This document shows, one piece after another, positions 10,805 through 22,490 of a stretch of DNA of 28,593 nucleotides. The position numbers were made by a program, and so were the translations under genes. Source of the DNA: Schoenoplectus triqueter (Eukaryota; Streptophyta; Magnoliopsida; Poales; Cyperaceae); NCBI GenBank assembly GCA_964058805.1, contig CAXKVV010001287.1:1-28593 (forward strand), written 5' to 3'. The stretch's first letter is position 1; every line of letters begins with the position of its first letter. The notes beneath the pieces were generated by a model that was given only the letters and a program-made list of their open reading frames with translations, was not told the origin of the DNA and made no database searches.

Positions 10805-12017
10805 CTAAAACTCTAGAATTTTATTTTCAGGTCTCTCAATTATCTCTCTTTGAAAGAATGAATCATGAATAAGATTTTTCAAATTAGATAAAAAAAGTTT
10901 TAACTTCGGCCTCATCATCCAAATCATTGTATTTTTAATTCTATCACTTGAGAATGAAATATCATAATATCTCATTACACATAACTCATCATTCTTAACA
11001 AGATCATTATCACTATCATCCCAAGTGGATATAGCGCAATATACTACTAGATTGTGCAATTAAAACTCTTGAAAAGATTATACTTTGGATGCAAATGAGT
11101 CAATCTTTATATTTTTTTTGATATGATAATGTCATGTAGGATCTCCAATATGCATAAATCGGTGATGTTTTGGCTAGCAATGATTTCATCAATAACCACC
11201 ATAGTTGAGCTCTCTTTTACTTCCGCAATTAGTGCAAGGTTGAGAGAATTTCTTTCTTCCTTCTTTCTCTCAATCCGGTTGCTTGTGACTAGCATTGCAC
11301 TAATTTTTTTTAAAGTTTTATTTCTTCTTATGTGAAAAGATCAAGAAATAATTATGTGTTATGTGACCTTTCTTATGACATGAAAAATATACGTATGCCA
11401 TGTCTATCTTATCTCGCTCTTTATTGTGCAATTTCTCTATATTGAGTATTCTTTCAAACATCTTTGTGATGATTTGTTCATTTATGGAAGATGAGCTTGA
11501 TGATATCTTGATCGAATGGTAGTGCAATGAAGATATTTGAGTTTGAAGTGCGGTTGCTTTAAACTTTAGCGTGAGCTCTTCATTTTATCGTAATTTCTCC
11601 TCAAAGTATAAAAGATGAGTAAATACTTATTCATGCGTGAATTTGTCAAGAGTGTATTGTATCACTTCAAGAGTGCTTATGATGCTCTCCCATCATGATC
11701 TTCTTATAATTATCCTAAAAAACTTGCCTATAATCTTGGAATTAGATAAGAATTTTCTAACTTCATTAATTCATTTAGAATATGCATTAATCTTGAATAC
11801 ATATTCTCGATGGACACTTCTTCTTGTATAAAAAAAAAATTCAAATTCAAATTCTAGATCCATTCATTTTGTTCTTTTCATTTAAGAATTGCCCTCAAAT
11901 CTATTCAATAGAGCCTCCCATATTTCACTAGAAATTTTGATAGTACCAAATAATATAATAATTCTTTCACTAAATAAATTTAAAATAATATTAATAGCTG
12001 ATAGGCCTCAATTGTAT
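10805..12017 (-). pseudogene. copia-type gag remnant, C-terminal two thirds
   Basis: Read leftwards on the minus strand, pieces in shifting frames follow the order of a plant copia Gag. Near 12000-11890 is a segment with SSEIWEALLNRFEGN. Near 11820-11730 is ENMYSRLMHILNEL. At about 11350-11390 is a zinc-knuckle-like CHKKGHITHNY in which the first and last expected cysteines are replaced by Tyr. Near 11040-10960 is TWDDSDND, resembling the acidic segment after the knuckle. Several in-frame stops and shifts separate the pieces, so no product is expected. The N-terminal part lies at 13457-13654, split off by the LTR-like insertion. Low similarity in places makes exact ends approximate. Confidence 0.75.
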
Positions 12018-12021
12018 ACAC

Positions 12022-13456
12022 TTTTTATTAGGGTTAATCTCATAAATATGCCAACTTTTAGGGTAATTTAGTCATTTTACTTAAATTTTTATCTCAAGAT
12101 CGAGATACTGCGATATTTTATTTATAATTACAGGAATAATACAATTGGGATGATACTTGAAGCAAAATGGAGCAATTGAACATGATTGAGAAACGCTCAA
12201 TCACAAACGACATCAAGACAGATCATCAGCAGAAAATCACGCTAAATTATGATCATAAAATATCATGGAGTGACTAATATGATATTATAATTTGTAGATA
12301 TTGTTCTTAACTTTTTAACGCATCTTAGATTACCCAAATCGGAGTTCGGATGAAGAAGTTATGATCAAAATATAAACCACTACGCAGCAGACCCGTCTTC
12401 ATACGGGTCTTACGAAAATGCATACGACCCGTATGCTCCATACCCGAAAATACGGACAGAGCTGGCAACAGCTATCTAATTAATTGACCTCCTTTATAAG
12501 ACCCTTCCAGGCGTCTTTCTCGACCATCGGGGATGCCCTAGCACCCCGGGGAGCCAAATTTAAAAATCTACACGTCAAATCGAAACCCTCGAGCGAGAGT
12601 TTGAATTTAATCTTTTCTTCTCTCTTTCTCTAGTGCTATGTGATCTTTTACTGCTTTAAATTTTTATTATTTACTCGTGAACATGCGTGGCTAATCACCC
12701 TTCTAGGGATGATGGCTTGTAGTACTTGAATTTTTTTAGTTGAACTACTCGATATTTGATCTTTTTAGCAATTTTTTGTGTGATTTATCCTTTGAATTGA
12801 TTGTTTACATTCTTGAACTGTAACAAATGTTTATCGTGTGATTTATCTTAGGAATTATAATAGATTATGAAAATATATTGCTAGAATTCCCGATCTCGAA
12901 GGGTAAAACCTATGTTTACACTCAAGACCTAGCGGTAAGTTTATAACTTAGGTGATTATACATAGAACTGAATCAAATATCAATTGTTGACTCGTAACTA
13001 TGTAGCGTCAGGGTTTAGTAAGGTTTTAATAGCAAAGAACACAAAGGGTTTGAATTCCTAGGGCGAGGTACATAACTGTGAAGTCTGAATAGTTTGAACA
13101 CAACATTGACACGTGAAAGCGTCCGTCAATGTTAAACTTGAATTGTTAATCTCACACTATTAAATTGTCTAAAAAGTGAAGAGACCAAGTAGGTTAATTA
13201 AGGAGTGAAGAGGAAAATCCAGAACTATATTCACCTTTTAATTTAAAACACTATATTATTAGTTGTTATTTAGTATAATTTTAGTTTAGTCAAAATCAAC
13301 TTTCATTTGCCTAGATTAGTGAACTAGTAAGAACCAGTACTTCACCATTGTCCTTGTGGATTCGACACCCTAATTGCTACTCGACAAGGTCATAAGCTTG
13401 TGACCGAAATTAGGTACAAATTAGGGTAATTATTAGCTGTTGCATAAAACCCAACA
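12022..13456 (+). mobile_element. LTR-like repeat inserted in the gag remnant
   Basis: Separates two parts of one gag reading. The right end is sharp (AAAACCCAACA at 13446-13456, then ATGAC). The left end is somewhere about 12018-12030 and no matching target duplication was found, so it may be truncated. The sequence carries a TATA-like TTTATAAGACCC at about 12492, a GC-rich patch, a CT-rich stretch (about 12615-12632), and near its right end CCTTGTGGATTCGACACCC, a phrase I know from plant LTR-type repeats. Its right end resembles the reverse complement of the left end of the solo LTR at 8698, so the two belong to related families in opposite orientation. No coding region was recognised. Confidence 0.6.
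12390..12436. other. two adjacent small hairpins in the LTR-like repeat
   Basis: GACCCGT-CTTCAT-ACGGGTC at 12390-12409 and GCATACG-ACC-CGTATGC at 12420-12436 are perfect 7-bp stems. ACCC/GGGT-type motifs recur on both sides, including CATACCCG just downstream. This GC-rich cluster stands out in AT-rich surroundings and lies about 60-100 bases before the TATA-like box. Confidence 0.7.
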
Positions 13457-13654
13457 ATGACATAGTTATTTTGAGATTTCAGTTCTTTGGTCTTTGGTGT
13501 CAATGTGAGGTTGCTAGAATCATAATGTGATACAAAATCATGTTGGATAATATCTCAAAGGTCTAGTATGTTGAAGTAGTTTATCATATATTTCTTTTAA
13601 AAACTAAAAATTTTGCAATTAAAATCTAAAGTTGGGGGTTCTTTCACATACATC
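13457..13654 (-). pseudogene. copia-type gag remnant, N-terminal part
   Basis: On the minus strand, starting at about 13654 and close behind the primer-binding site, the reading has EPPTLDF followed by KKYMINYFNILDL and SSNLTLTPKTKEL. This is the order seen at the start of plant copia Gag proteins. It contains stops and is cut at 13457 by the LTR-like insertion; the reading resumes at about 12017. Confidence 0.65.
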
Positions 13655-13710
13655 AAAAAAGTCATTTTGGACCAAAAATACTAAAAATAAAGCAATTAAA
13701 ATTGAGCTCT

Positions 13711-13723
13711 TGCTCTGATACCA
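13711..13723 (-). promoter_or_regulatory. primer-binding site (initiator Met-tRNA)
   Basis: The plus strand reads TGCTCTGATACCA, whose complement TGGTATCAGAGCA pairs with the 3' end of plant initiator methionine tRNA. It lies three bases from the right LTR, which fixes the element's orientation as minus and the right LTR as the 5' LTR. Confidence 0.9.
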
Positions 13724-13726
13724 CTT

Positions 13727-14721
13727 TATTAGCCTTAAGGGGGATGGTCTTTGAGACTTAGATAATACAAGATTGTATAGAACATAAAGTATAAATGTAG
13801 ATATCGATTTGGAGCTTAATGTTTAAGTATAATGGCGGGAATACAATTCAATCAATTCTCAACAAGAATATAGAACTAAGTCAAAGAGGGAAAATAAAAT
13901 AAAATATCAAATAAGAACACAAGATGTAATAGAGTTCGGCTTATAATGCCTACGTCTTTGAGACTTCCAACCTCTAACAATTGAGGTTGAGTCGATGCAC
14001 TAAAAAAATATTTTTTACATTTATAAAATTTGGTCCCTTACACAAAAATAAGATGCCAAACCTATCGGTAATAAGAGTGACAATACACTCAAAGAAAAGT
14101 GAGTGACAACACACTCAAAATAAAGATGATTGACAACACACTCAAAACGAAAATGAGTGACAACACACTCAAAGAAAAGATGAGCACAACAACTAAAAAA
14201 ATGATAAAGAAGAGTAGATCATGAATGATCAAGTTGAAAGAATGAAGGGAAGCTAGATTGAGTTTAAATAATAATTTGACTAATTAAGTATTTTTAAAAT
14301 CTTTTGAGGTTAACTCTCTCATTTAAGATATTGCTGGTATGCTCTCTGGAATGAATGATTTAGTTAGATAGGCAGATTCACTTCACAGTGAGAGAATTAA
14401 TTCTTTGAATAGATCTTCTCGAATAGATGATATGAATCATTATAACGACTCATAAGCCGTTATAATGGCTTCCTGGATAAAACTATTTTTTGTTGTTGTT
14501 TATGCTCAATTTACCTGAACCAATTCAATCCAATTTGTGTCTAACTAAACCTAAGTCTAATGCAATCTTTATAAAGCTCTTGCATCTCATCATTAGTTTT
14601 AGTTCTTGTGCGTTAATCTATTTTTACATTCTAATCCCTGCACAAAACTCAAACAAGACATATTATAAAATTCAAGATTATTTTACAAATCGACAAATCA
14701 AAGAAATTATTTAGTACAACA
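13727..14721 (-). repeat. right (5') LTR of the copia-like element
   Basis: A 995-bp LTR. It starts TATTAGCC (the counterpart of TGTTGGCC at 7704, with the terminal TG mutated) and ends CAACA at 14717-14721, where satellite sequence resumes. It shares long blocks with the left LTR but lacks that copy's internal ~70-bp duplication. Divergence between the LTRs is large and includes many small indels, so the insertion is old. Confidence 0.8.
14076..14182. repeat. 27-bp minisatellite in the right LTR
   Basis: Four units (26, 27, 27, 27 bases) of AGTGACAACACACTCAAA plus an A-rich tail, the counterpart of the array at 8058-8164. The units here are closer to one another than those in the left LTR. 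Confidence 0.85.
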
Positions 14722-16432
14722 CTTTATATTATAATCTTGGTATTCTTAAACATTTATAATATGAATTATGTACAAAAATAAATATAAATATATTAAAATA
14801 ATATTTTTGCTATCAGTCTATTCGAGTTTTAGATCATTTATTATCTACTTTTCATAAATAATACCATCAAAATATATAAAATTATTTTGAATAATATTTT
14901 TATTGATTAATATTATATATTTTTTTTATTATTTTAGTATTTATGATACGAATTATGCACAAAGATAAATATAAATACATTAAAATTATATTTATTATGT
15001 TTGTCTATTCAAGTTTTGTATTAGTTTTTACTTTATTTCAACAAATAAAATACTAAAATTAACAAAATTATTTTAAATGATATTTTTAACTAATTTATAT
15101 TATAGTTTTTGTGTTCTTAAGTCTTTATTGATAAATTACGGACAAAGATGAATATAAATAGATTAAAATAATATTTTTATTGTTAGTCTATTTGGGTTTG
15201 TATGTTTTCATAAAATATTTCAACAAATAAAATTATCAAAATATACAATGACTTTTGAATGATGTCGTCTATTGAATTACGCATTTATGATATAAATTAC
15301 ACATAAAGATCAATACAAATTCACCAAAACCATACTTCTGCTATTTGTCTATTCAGTTTTGTACCATTTATTATTTCATTTCAACAAATAAAATCACTAA
15401 ACTATATATTATTTTGAATGATATTTTTCATCGATTTATATTAAAATCTTTATGTTCTTATGCCTTTATGACACAAATTACACAAAATGATGATTATTCA
15501 TGAATGCATTGACAATAATATTTTTTTAGTCTATTCGAGTTTTATATCATTTGTTGTCTCATTTTAGTAAATAAAATAACAAAATAAATAAAATTATTTT
15601 GAATGATATCTTCTACTTGTTTATATTATAATCTTTTTGTTCTCCTTCATTTATGATACAAATTTATGAACAAAGATGAATATTGACAAATACATTAAAA
15701 TGATATTTATGTTATTAGTCTATTCAAATTTTATATCATTTTCTACAACCTCATTTCAACAAATAAAGTCATCAAAAATATACAAAGTAATTTTAAATAA
15801 TATTTTATATTGGTTTATATTATATTTTTCTATTCTGGAGTCTTTATGATATGAATTATGCACAATGATTAATACAAACACATTAATATAATATATTTTA
15901 TATTAGTACATTTGAGTTTTGTGTCAACTTTTGTCTCATTTCAACAAATAAAAATGCCACAATTAATAAAATTTTTTTGAATGATGTCTTTTACCTATTT
16001 ATATTATAGTCTCTGCGTTTGAGTTTTTATGATATAAATTGCGCAGAATGTTAAATATAAATACGTTATGATAGTTCTTGTGTTGTTAGTTTATTCGTAT
16101 TTTGTATCATTTATTATCTTATTTAAACAAATAAAATTACTAAAATATCTTCTATTGACTTCATATTCTATTTTTTTTTATATTCTTGAGCCTTTCTGAT
16201 ATGAACTGCGTATAAATATCAATACAAATGCACTAGAATCATACCTCTGCTATTTGTCTATTTGATTTTTTTTATCATTTATAGTGTCATTCCAACAAAT
16301 AAAATAATTAAAATATATAAATTTATTTTGAGTGATATATGCTACTAGTTTATATTATAATATTCGAGTTCTTGCGCCTTTATGATATCAATTGTGTACA
16401 AAGATTATTACTCATAAATGCATTAAAATAAG
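14722..16432. repeat. satellite array, block 1 (about 9 monomers)
   Basis: Tandem AT-rich monomers. Anchor box GTTAGTCTATTCGAGTTTTG or variants has its conserved G at 14816, 15003, 15186, 15347, 15529, 15718, 15906, 16089 and 16256, giving spacings of 187, 183, 161, 182, 189, 188, 183 and 167. Each unit then carries CATTTCAACAAATAAAATC, ATTTTGAATGATATCTTCTA, TTTATATTATAATCTTT and TTATGATATGAATTACGCAC, in that order. The block begins mid-monomer at the retroelement boundary and stops mid-monomer at about 16432. No open reading frame is conserved between units. Confidence 0.95.
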
Positions 16433-16524
16433 AGACCAACTAACAATACTCCAGATTTGTACCCTGACTGAAAAAATCATTGACGAAGTTGACTACGTTC
16501 CCGAACATCAACAGACCATCTATC

Positions 16525-17195
16525 TTTGGACGATCATCTAAATCTTAATATCAGAAGTTCTAAGTCTTAATATTGGAGAAACAAAGTTTTCATATCTAAT
16601 ATATCAAGTCATATTTTAAACTTAAAATTTATATTTGGACGATAATCAAGATATAGGCAAAGTATTTATATATAAACCTCAATGTCTTAAAACTGAATGT
16701 CTTCAGTCTAAACAAGAGAAATATGACGTCTTAATATCTAATATTATAAATTATATTTTAAACTAAAATTTATATTTGAACGACAATCAGGATACTGACA
16801 AGTATTTATACTTGAACCTCATTATCTTAAAACTGAATATCTCAAGTCTTAACGTGAGAAATACAACGTCTTAATATTTAATACTACAAATTATATTTTG
16901 AACTTAAAATTTATATTTGAGTATCCATTAGGATATGGACAAGTCTATATAACCTAAATTTTAATATGCTAAAATAAAATGTTCTAAGTCCTAACACATA
17001 AAAAATAACGTCTTAATACCCAATATTATGAGTTATAATTTTGAACTTCGAATTTATATTTGGACGGTCATGAGGATATGAATAAGTTTATATCTCTAAA
17101 CTATAATGTTTTAAAATCTAAGTCAACAATAATTATTTTCTCATAAATAAAGTTTTAAAATTTAACATTAGAAGTCTTCAGATTATTCATCTGAT
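16525..17195. repeat. second tandem family, ~141-bp unit
   Basis: Anchor ATTTATATTTGGACG or variants starts at about 16525, 16634, 16775, 16916 and 17059 (spacings 109, 141, 141, 143). The companion anchor AACGTCTTAATAT occurs at about 16584 (degenerate), 16726, 16866 and 17008. Units also share CTTAAAACTGAATGTCT-like and ATTATATTTTGAACTT blocks. It is unrelated in sequence to the 185-bp satellite. The first unit is shortened and later units decay after about 17150. Confidence 0.85.
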
Positions 17196-17977
17196 GTCTT
17201 AATATATATTAACACAAATCTTATTTTGAACTTTGAATAATATATAATTCAAAAAATATTTATCAAACACTCCTAGAGCCAAATCTCTATACCTAATTTT
17301 TCTCGTCTTAAGACTTAACAATTAAATTCTTAATACTGATTAATAAGTCATATTTAACTTTAAAGGATTTAAAATTTTATAATATTTTCTGAATGTAGAT
17401 ATTCTTATTATCTTAACTAAGGCCTTACAATAGATAAATTTATATTTAGTATTTTTTTAATTAAGACCTTATAATTTATATTTATAAAAAAATAATCTCA
17501 ATAAATAATAAAAATTATCTTTATATCTCATATCATTAAGTCATAATATTATCAACAATATATAATAGATATGTCACACAAAATAATATTTTTAAAATAA
17601 TTATGGCAAAAATAAGTTTAATATTTAATACAAATAATTCTCAATATGTACCATAACATATTTTAATGAATAATTCAAAATATAATTTGTAGTTTAGTTT
17701 TAATTTTCACTATTGAAAATAAATCTAAATATATAATACATACACGCTCCAATGTGTAGTGTACATTTACTGACTAAAATTTATATTAATATATCATTCA
17801 AAATATAATTTATAGTTTAGTCTTAATTTTCATTAGTACAAATAATGTAATCTTTGTTAGTTTTATGTTGATGTTCTTTCAATCTCAATTCTCAATATTA
17901 TGATCAATTGTTTATAATTTGTATAATAATAGTTTATACCTAGTACAATTAAGTATATATATATGAGTAAATCTACG

Positions 17978-17993
17978 GTGAGCTTAAGCTCAC
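17978..17993. other. perfect 16-bp palindrome
   Basis: GTGAGCTTAAGCTCAC is its own reverse complement, with one further near-symmetric CGG/CGG pair outside. It could be the terminal motif of an inverted-repeat transposon relic; a matching second end was not found. Confidence 0.85.
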
Positions 17994-18236
17994 GGAAGAT
18001 AATGTACAAACAAAAGATATCATTCAAAAAATATATCAAATGATCTCTAAATTTTGATTTTTTCAATCTCATTAAATTCTTCATATTGAAATCTTATGGG
18101 GTATAAAAATTTGGGATGTTTCGAGTTTTTTAAGTCATTCTTTTTAATTTTTAAAAATAATGTACAAACATTGAATATTTTATTATTATTTTTGGAGTTG
18201 ATTTTCAAAAATTGAAAAGAGTGAATTAGAATTTTA

Positions 18237-21200
18237 AAGTTAGTCTATTCGAATTTTGTATCATTTATTATCTCATTTCAACACATACAAATTCGAGTTT
18301 TGAATGATATCTTTTATTAATTTATATTATAATATTTGTGTTCTTGAGCCTTTATATATAAAATAAATTATGCATAAATAAAAATACAAATTTATTAAAA
18401 CATTATTTTTGATGTTAGTCTATTCAAGTTGAGTATCATATATTGCTCATTTCAGCAAATAAAATCACTAAAATATAAAAATTATTTTGAAAGAAATTTT
18501 CAACCAATTTGTATTATAATATTTGCATCTGGGAGCCTTTATGACATAAATTGTGTACTAAGAAGGTTATTCATAAATCCATTAAAATAATACTTCTTCA
18601 GTTAGTCTATTCGAGTTTCGTATCATTTATTTTCTCATTTCAACAAATAAAATTATCAAAATATGTAAAATTATTGAATGATATCATCTACCATTTTATA
18701 TTATAATTTTTGTGTTCGTGTGCCTTTATGATAAAAATTATGCTCAACGGTGTTTGTTCATAAATGTATTAAAGAAGTAATTTACTGTTAGTCTATTCAA
18801 GGTTTATGTCATTTCTTATCTTATTTTAGTAAATAAAATCATAAAAATACATATCATTTGTTATCACATTTTAACAAATAAAATTATCAAAATAAAACTT
18901 CTTTAGTTAGTGTATTCAAGTTTCATATCATTTGTTATCTCATTTTAACAAATAAAATCATCAAAATATATAAAATTATTTTAAATGATATTTTCTACTG
19001 ATATATTATAATATTTGCATTCTTATGTCTTTATAATATGAATTGAGTACAAAGATAAATATAAATGCATTAAAATGATACTTTTCTGTTAATCTATTTG
19101 AGTTTTGCATCATTTTTTCTCATTTCAATAAATAAAAAATAATAAAATACACTAATTTATTTTGAATGACGTCTTCTATTAGTTTTTTTATAATATTGGT
19201 ATTTCTGGAACCTCTGTGATATGAATTACATACAAAAATGAATATATATACATTAAAATAATGGTTTTGTACCATTTGTTATATTATTTCAACAAATAAA
19301 ATAGTTAAAATATACAAAATTATTTTGAATGATTACAACAAATGACTTATATTATAAACTTTACATTCTTGAGCCTTTATGATATGAGTTACATATAATA
19401 ATGTTTGTTCACAAATGCGTAAAATAATAATAATTTTTGTTAGCCTATTTGAGTTTTGTTTTATTTGTTGCTCATTTTTGTAAATAAAATCACTAAAATA
19501 ATAAATTTATTTTGAATAATATTTTTTATTAGTTTATATTATAATTTTGGCATTCTTAACCTTTATGAAATGAATTGGGCATAAATATTAATATTCACAT
19601 ATGCATTAAAATATAACTTATTCAATTAGTCTATTCAAGATTCATTTTATTTGTTACCTAATTTCAATAATAAAATCATCAAACTATTGAAAATTATTTT
19701 GAATGACATCTTCTACTGATATATATAATAATATTTATAATCTTGTGTCATTGTGACATAAATTACACAAAAAATGAATGAATACAAATCTATTAAAATA
19801 ATACTTCTACCATTAGTCCATTCAAGTTTCTTATATTTTTTTCTAAGTTAAATAAATAAAATTATCAAATTATATAAAATTATTTTGAATAATATTTTCA
19901 ACTGATTTATATTATAATCTTTCCGTTCTTGTGTCTTTATGATAGAAATTGAGTACAAAGATGAATGAACAAAAAAATAAATAAAATAATACTTCTTCTG
20001 ACAGACTATTCAAGTTTTGTATCATTTTTTATCTCATTTCGACAAATAAAAATATCAAAATATACAAATTTATTTTAAATATTATCCTTTATTAGTTTAT
20101 TTTATAATTTGGATGTTCTTGAACGTTTATGATATGAATTATACATAATAATGAATACAAAAATATTAAAATAATATTTTTATTGTTAGCCTATTTAAGT
20201 TTTGCATCATCTATTGTCTCATTTTAATAAATTAATTTATTAAAATATAAAAAAGTTATTTTCAATGATTTCTTCAACTAGTTAATATTAAATCTTTGCA
20301 TTTTCATGTCTTTACGATATGAATAGAGCACAAAAATGAATATTCATAAATGCACTAAAACAACACTTCTTCTATTAGTATATTTGAGTTTGCATCATTA
20401 GTTGTCTAATTTTAATATATAAAATTATTAAAATATAGAAAATAATTTTGAATGATATCTGCTATAGTTCAATATTATGATCTTTATATTATTAAGTATT
20501 TATGACATGAATTACACATAAATATTAATAGATGTATTAAAACAATACATCTTCTGCTAGTTTATTCAAGTTTTATCTCATATTTTGGCCAATTTTAACA
20601 AATAAAGACAACAAAATACATAAATTTATTTTCAATAATGTGTTCTATAATTATATATATAATATATGGATTTCTTGAAATTTTGTGATACTAATTACAC
20701 ACAATAATGAATACAAATTCATTAAAACAGTCACATCTTTTGCTGGTCTATTCGAGTTTCATAACATTTATCGCCTTATTTCAGAAAATAAAATCACCAA
20801 AATACATAATTTATTTTGAATAATATTTTCTATTGATTTATATTATTAGCTTAACGTTCTTAAACCTTTATGATATGAATTACGCACAATAGTGAATACA
20901 ACTTCATGAAAATAATTTTTTTTGTTTGTCAATTCAAGATTCATGCCTCATTTCAGCAAATAAGATTATCGAAATATATAAAATTATTTTAAAGAATATT
21001 TTTTTTGGTTTATATTATAATCTTTACGTATTTGAGTATAACATGAGTCACGCACAATGAGTATTCACAAATCCATTAAAACACTTCTTCAGTTGGTCTA
21101 TTTGTGTTTCATATTATCTGTTACCTTATTTCAACACATAAAATCACCATAATATATAAAATTATTTTAAATGATGTCTACTACTAATTTATGTTATAAC

Positions 21201-22490
21201 TTTATGAAAGAAATTATGCACAAAGATGTATGAATATAAATGCAATAATACAATACTTTTTATGTTAGATTATTCGAGTTTCGTATCATTTTTATCTCAT
21301 TTTAACAAATAAAAACACCAAAAATATAAAAATTTATTTTTAATAACATCTTCTATTGATTTATATTATAACATTAATGTTCTTGAATCTTTATGTAAAG
21401 AATTACGCATAATAATGAATATCAATATATTAAAATAATAATTATATCGTTAGTCCATTCAAATTTTATATCATTTGTTGCCTCTTTTCAATAAATAAAA
21501 TCATAAAAATATCAAAATTTATTTTAAATGATGTCTTCTACTAGTCTATTCAAGTTTTTATCATATAATTGTGCACAAATATTAATAGAGATGTATTAAA
21601 ATAATATATCTTCCGCTAGTCTATTCGAGTTTTATATCATATTGTCTCATTTCAATAAATAAAAATATTAAAATATATAAAATTATTTTGAATAATGTCT
21701 TCTACTAGTCTAAATAATAATCTTTACGTTTTTGTGTCTTTATGACATAAATTGGGTAGAAAGATAAATGATAAAAATATAATAAAATAATACTTCATCT
21801 CTTAGACTATTCAAGTATTGTATCATTTTTTTTACCTCATTTCGATAAATAAAATAATAAAATATATAAATTTATTTTGAATGATATTTTCTAGTGATTC
21901 ACATTATAATCTTGATGTTCTTGAACTTTTATGATATTCATTACACACAATAATATATACAAATACATTAAATAATGCTTCTATAGTTAGTCTATTCTAT
22001 TTTTATATCAATTACTTCGTTACAACAAATAAAATTACCAAAATATGAAAAATTATTTCAAATGATGTCTTATACTAGTCTATAATAAAGATTTACGTTA
22101 TTGATCCTTTATGATATGAATTGCGCACAGAGATTAATACATATGCATTAAAAACAAACATCTTCCACTAGAGTTATTTTAAAATAGACATCTTCCACTA
22201 GTGTATTCGCATTTATATCATATTTTGTGACCTTTCAACAAATAAAATACTAAAATACATAAATTTATTTTGAATGATATTTTCTATTAATTTATATTAT
22301 AATTTTGGCATTCTTGTACCTTTATGATATAAATTACGCACAATAATGAATATAAATATATTAAAATAATATTTTTATTGTTAATCTGTCTTAATTTTAT
22401 AACATTTATTATCCCATTTCAATAAATAAAATCGCCCAAATAGACAAGGGTTATTTTGAATGTTATTTTCTGCTAATTTATATAATATTT
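18237..22490. repeat. satellite array, block 2 (about 25 monomers)
   Basis: Same monomer as block 1. Anchor G positions are 18243, 18418, 18605, 18791, 18910, 19092, (lost near 19265), 19443, 19629, 19816, 20004, 20189, 20378, 20560, 20746, 20928, 21096, 21268, 21453, 21544, 21619, 21805, 21990, 22201 and 22384. Most spacings are 182-189; exceptions are short units (119, 91, 75, 168, 172, 175) and one long unit (211) containing a 30-bp duplication of ACATCTTCCACTAG. Monomers are clearly diverged from one another, so this is not a freshly amplified array. No coding frame is conserved. Confidence 0.95.

Larger units (their letters stand above)
7704..14721 (-). mobile_element. degenerate copia-like LTR retrotransposon, no recognisable pol
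   Basis: Two related LTRs lie in direct orientation (left from 7704, right 13727-14721). A primer-binding site complementary to initiator Met-tRNA lies just inside the right LTR, and gag-like remnants read leftwards between them, so the element is on the minus strand. Outer ends are TGTTG (7704) and CAACA (14717-14721). Satellite sequence flanks both sides (GTTTG before, CTTTA after, in register with a consensus GTTTATATTATAATC), so the insertion went into the array; the target duplication has decayed or is ambiguous. No protease, integrase or reverse transcriptase was found. The element is either a non-autonomous type or an internally deleted copy. Two later insertions sit inside it. Confidence 0.8.
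16433..18236. other. non-satellite insert between the two satellite blocks
   Basis: The satellite monomer breaks after CATTAAAATAA and resumes at about 18237 with TTAGTCTATTCG. The insert holds a ~141-bp tandem repeat (16525-17195), then AT-rich DNA with no gene (about 17196-17960), then a piece with a perfect palindrome (17978-17993) and AATGTACAAAC occurring twice (about 18000 and 18159). It may be one inserted element or several. No terminal repeats or target duplication were identified. Confidence 0.6.

Noticed and set aside
12018..13461. Target duplication for the LTR-like repeat in gag
   Set aside because: The right flank ATGAC has no clear match at the left junction (TATAC is the nearest), so no duplication is claimed.
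7699..14726. GTTTG / CTTTA as target duplication of the copia-like element
   Set aside because: Only three of five bases agree. The positions fit the satellite register, but the duplication cannot be claimed as intact.
14722..22490. Regular spaced repeats considered as a CRISPR-like array
   Set aside because: The whole ~185-bp unit is repeated with no unique spacers, and the context is a plant genome; this is a satellite.
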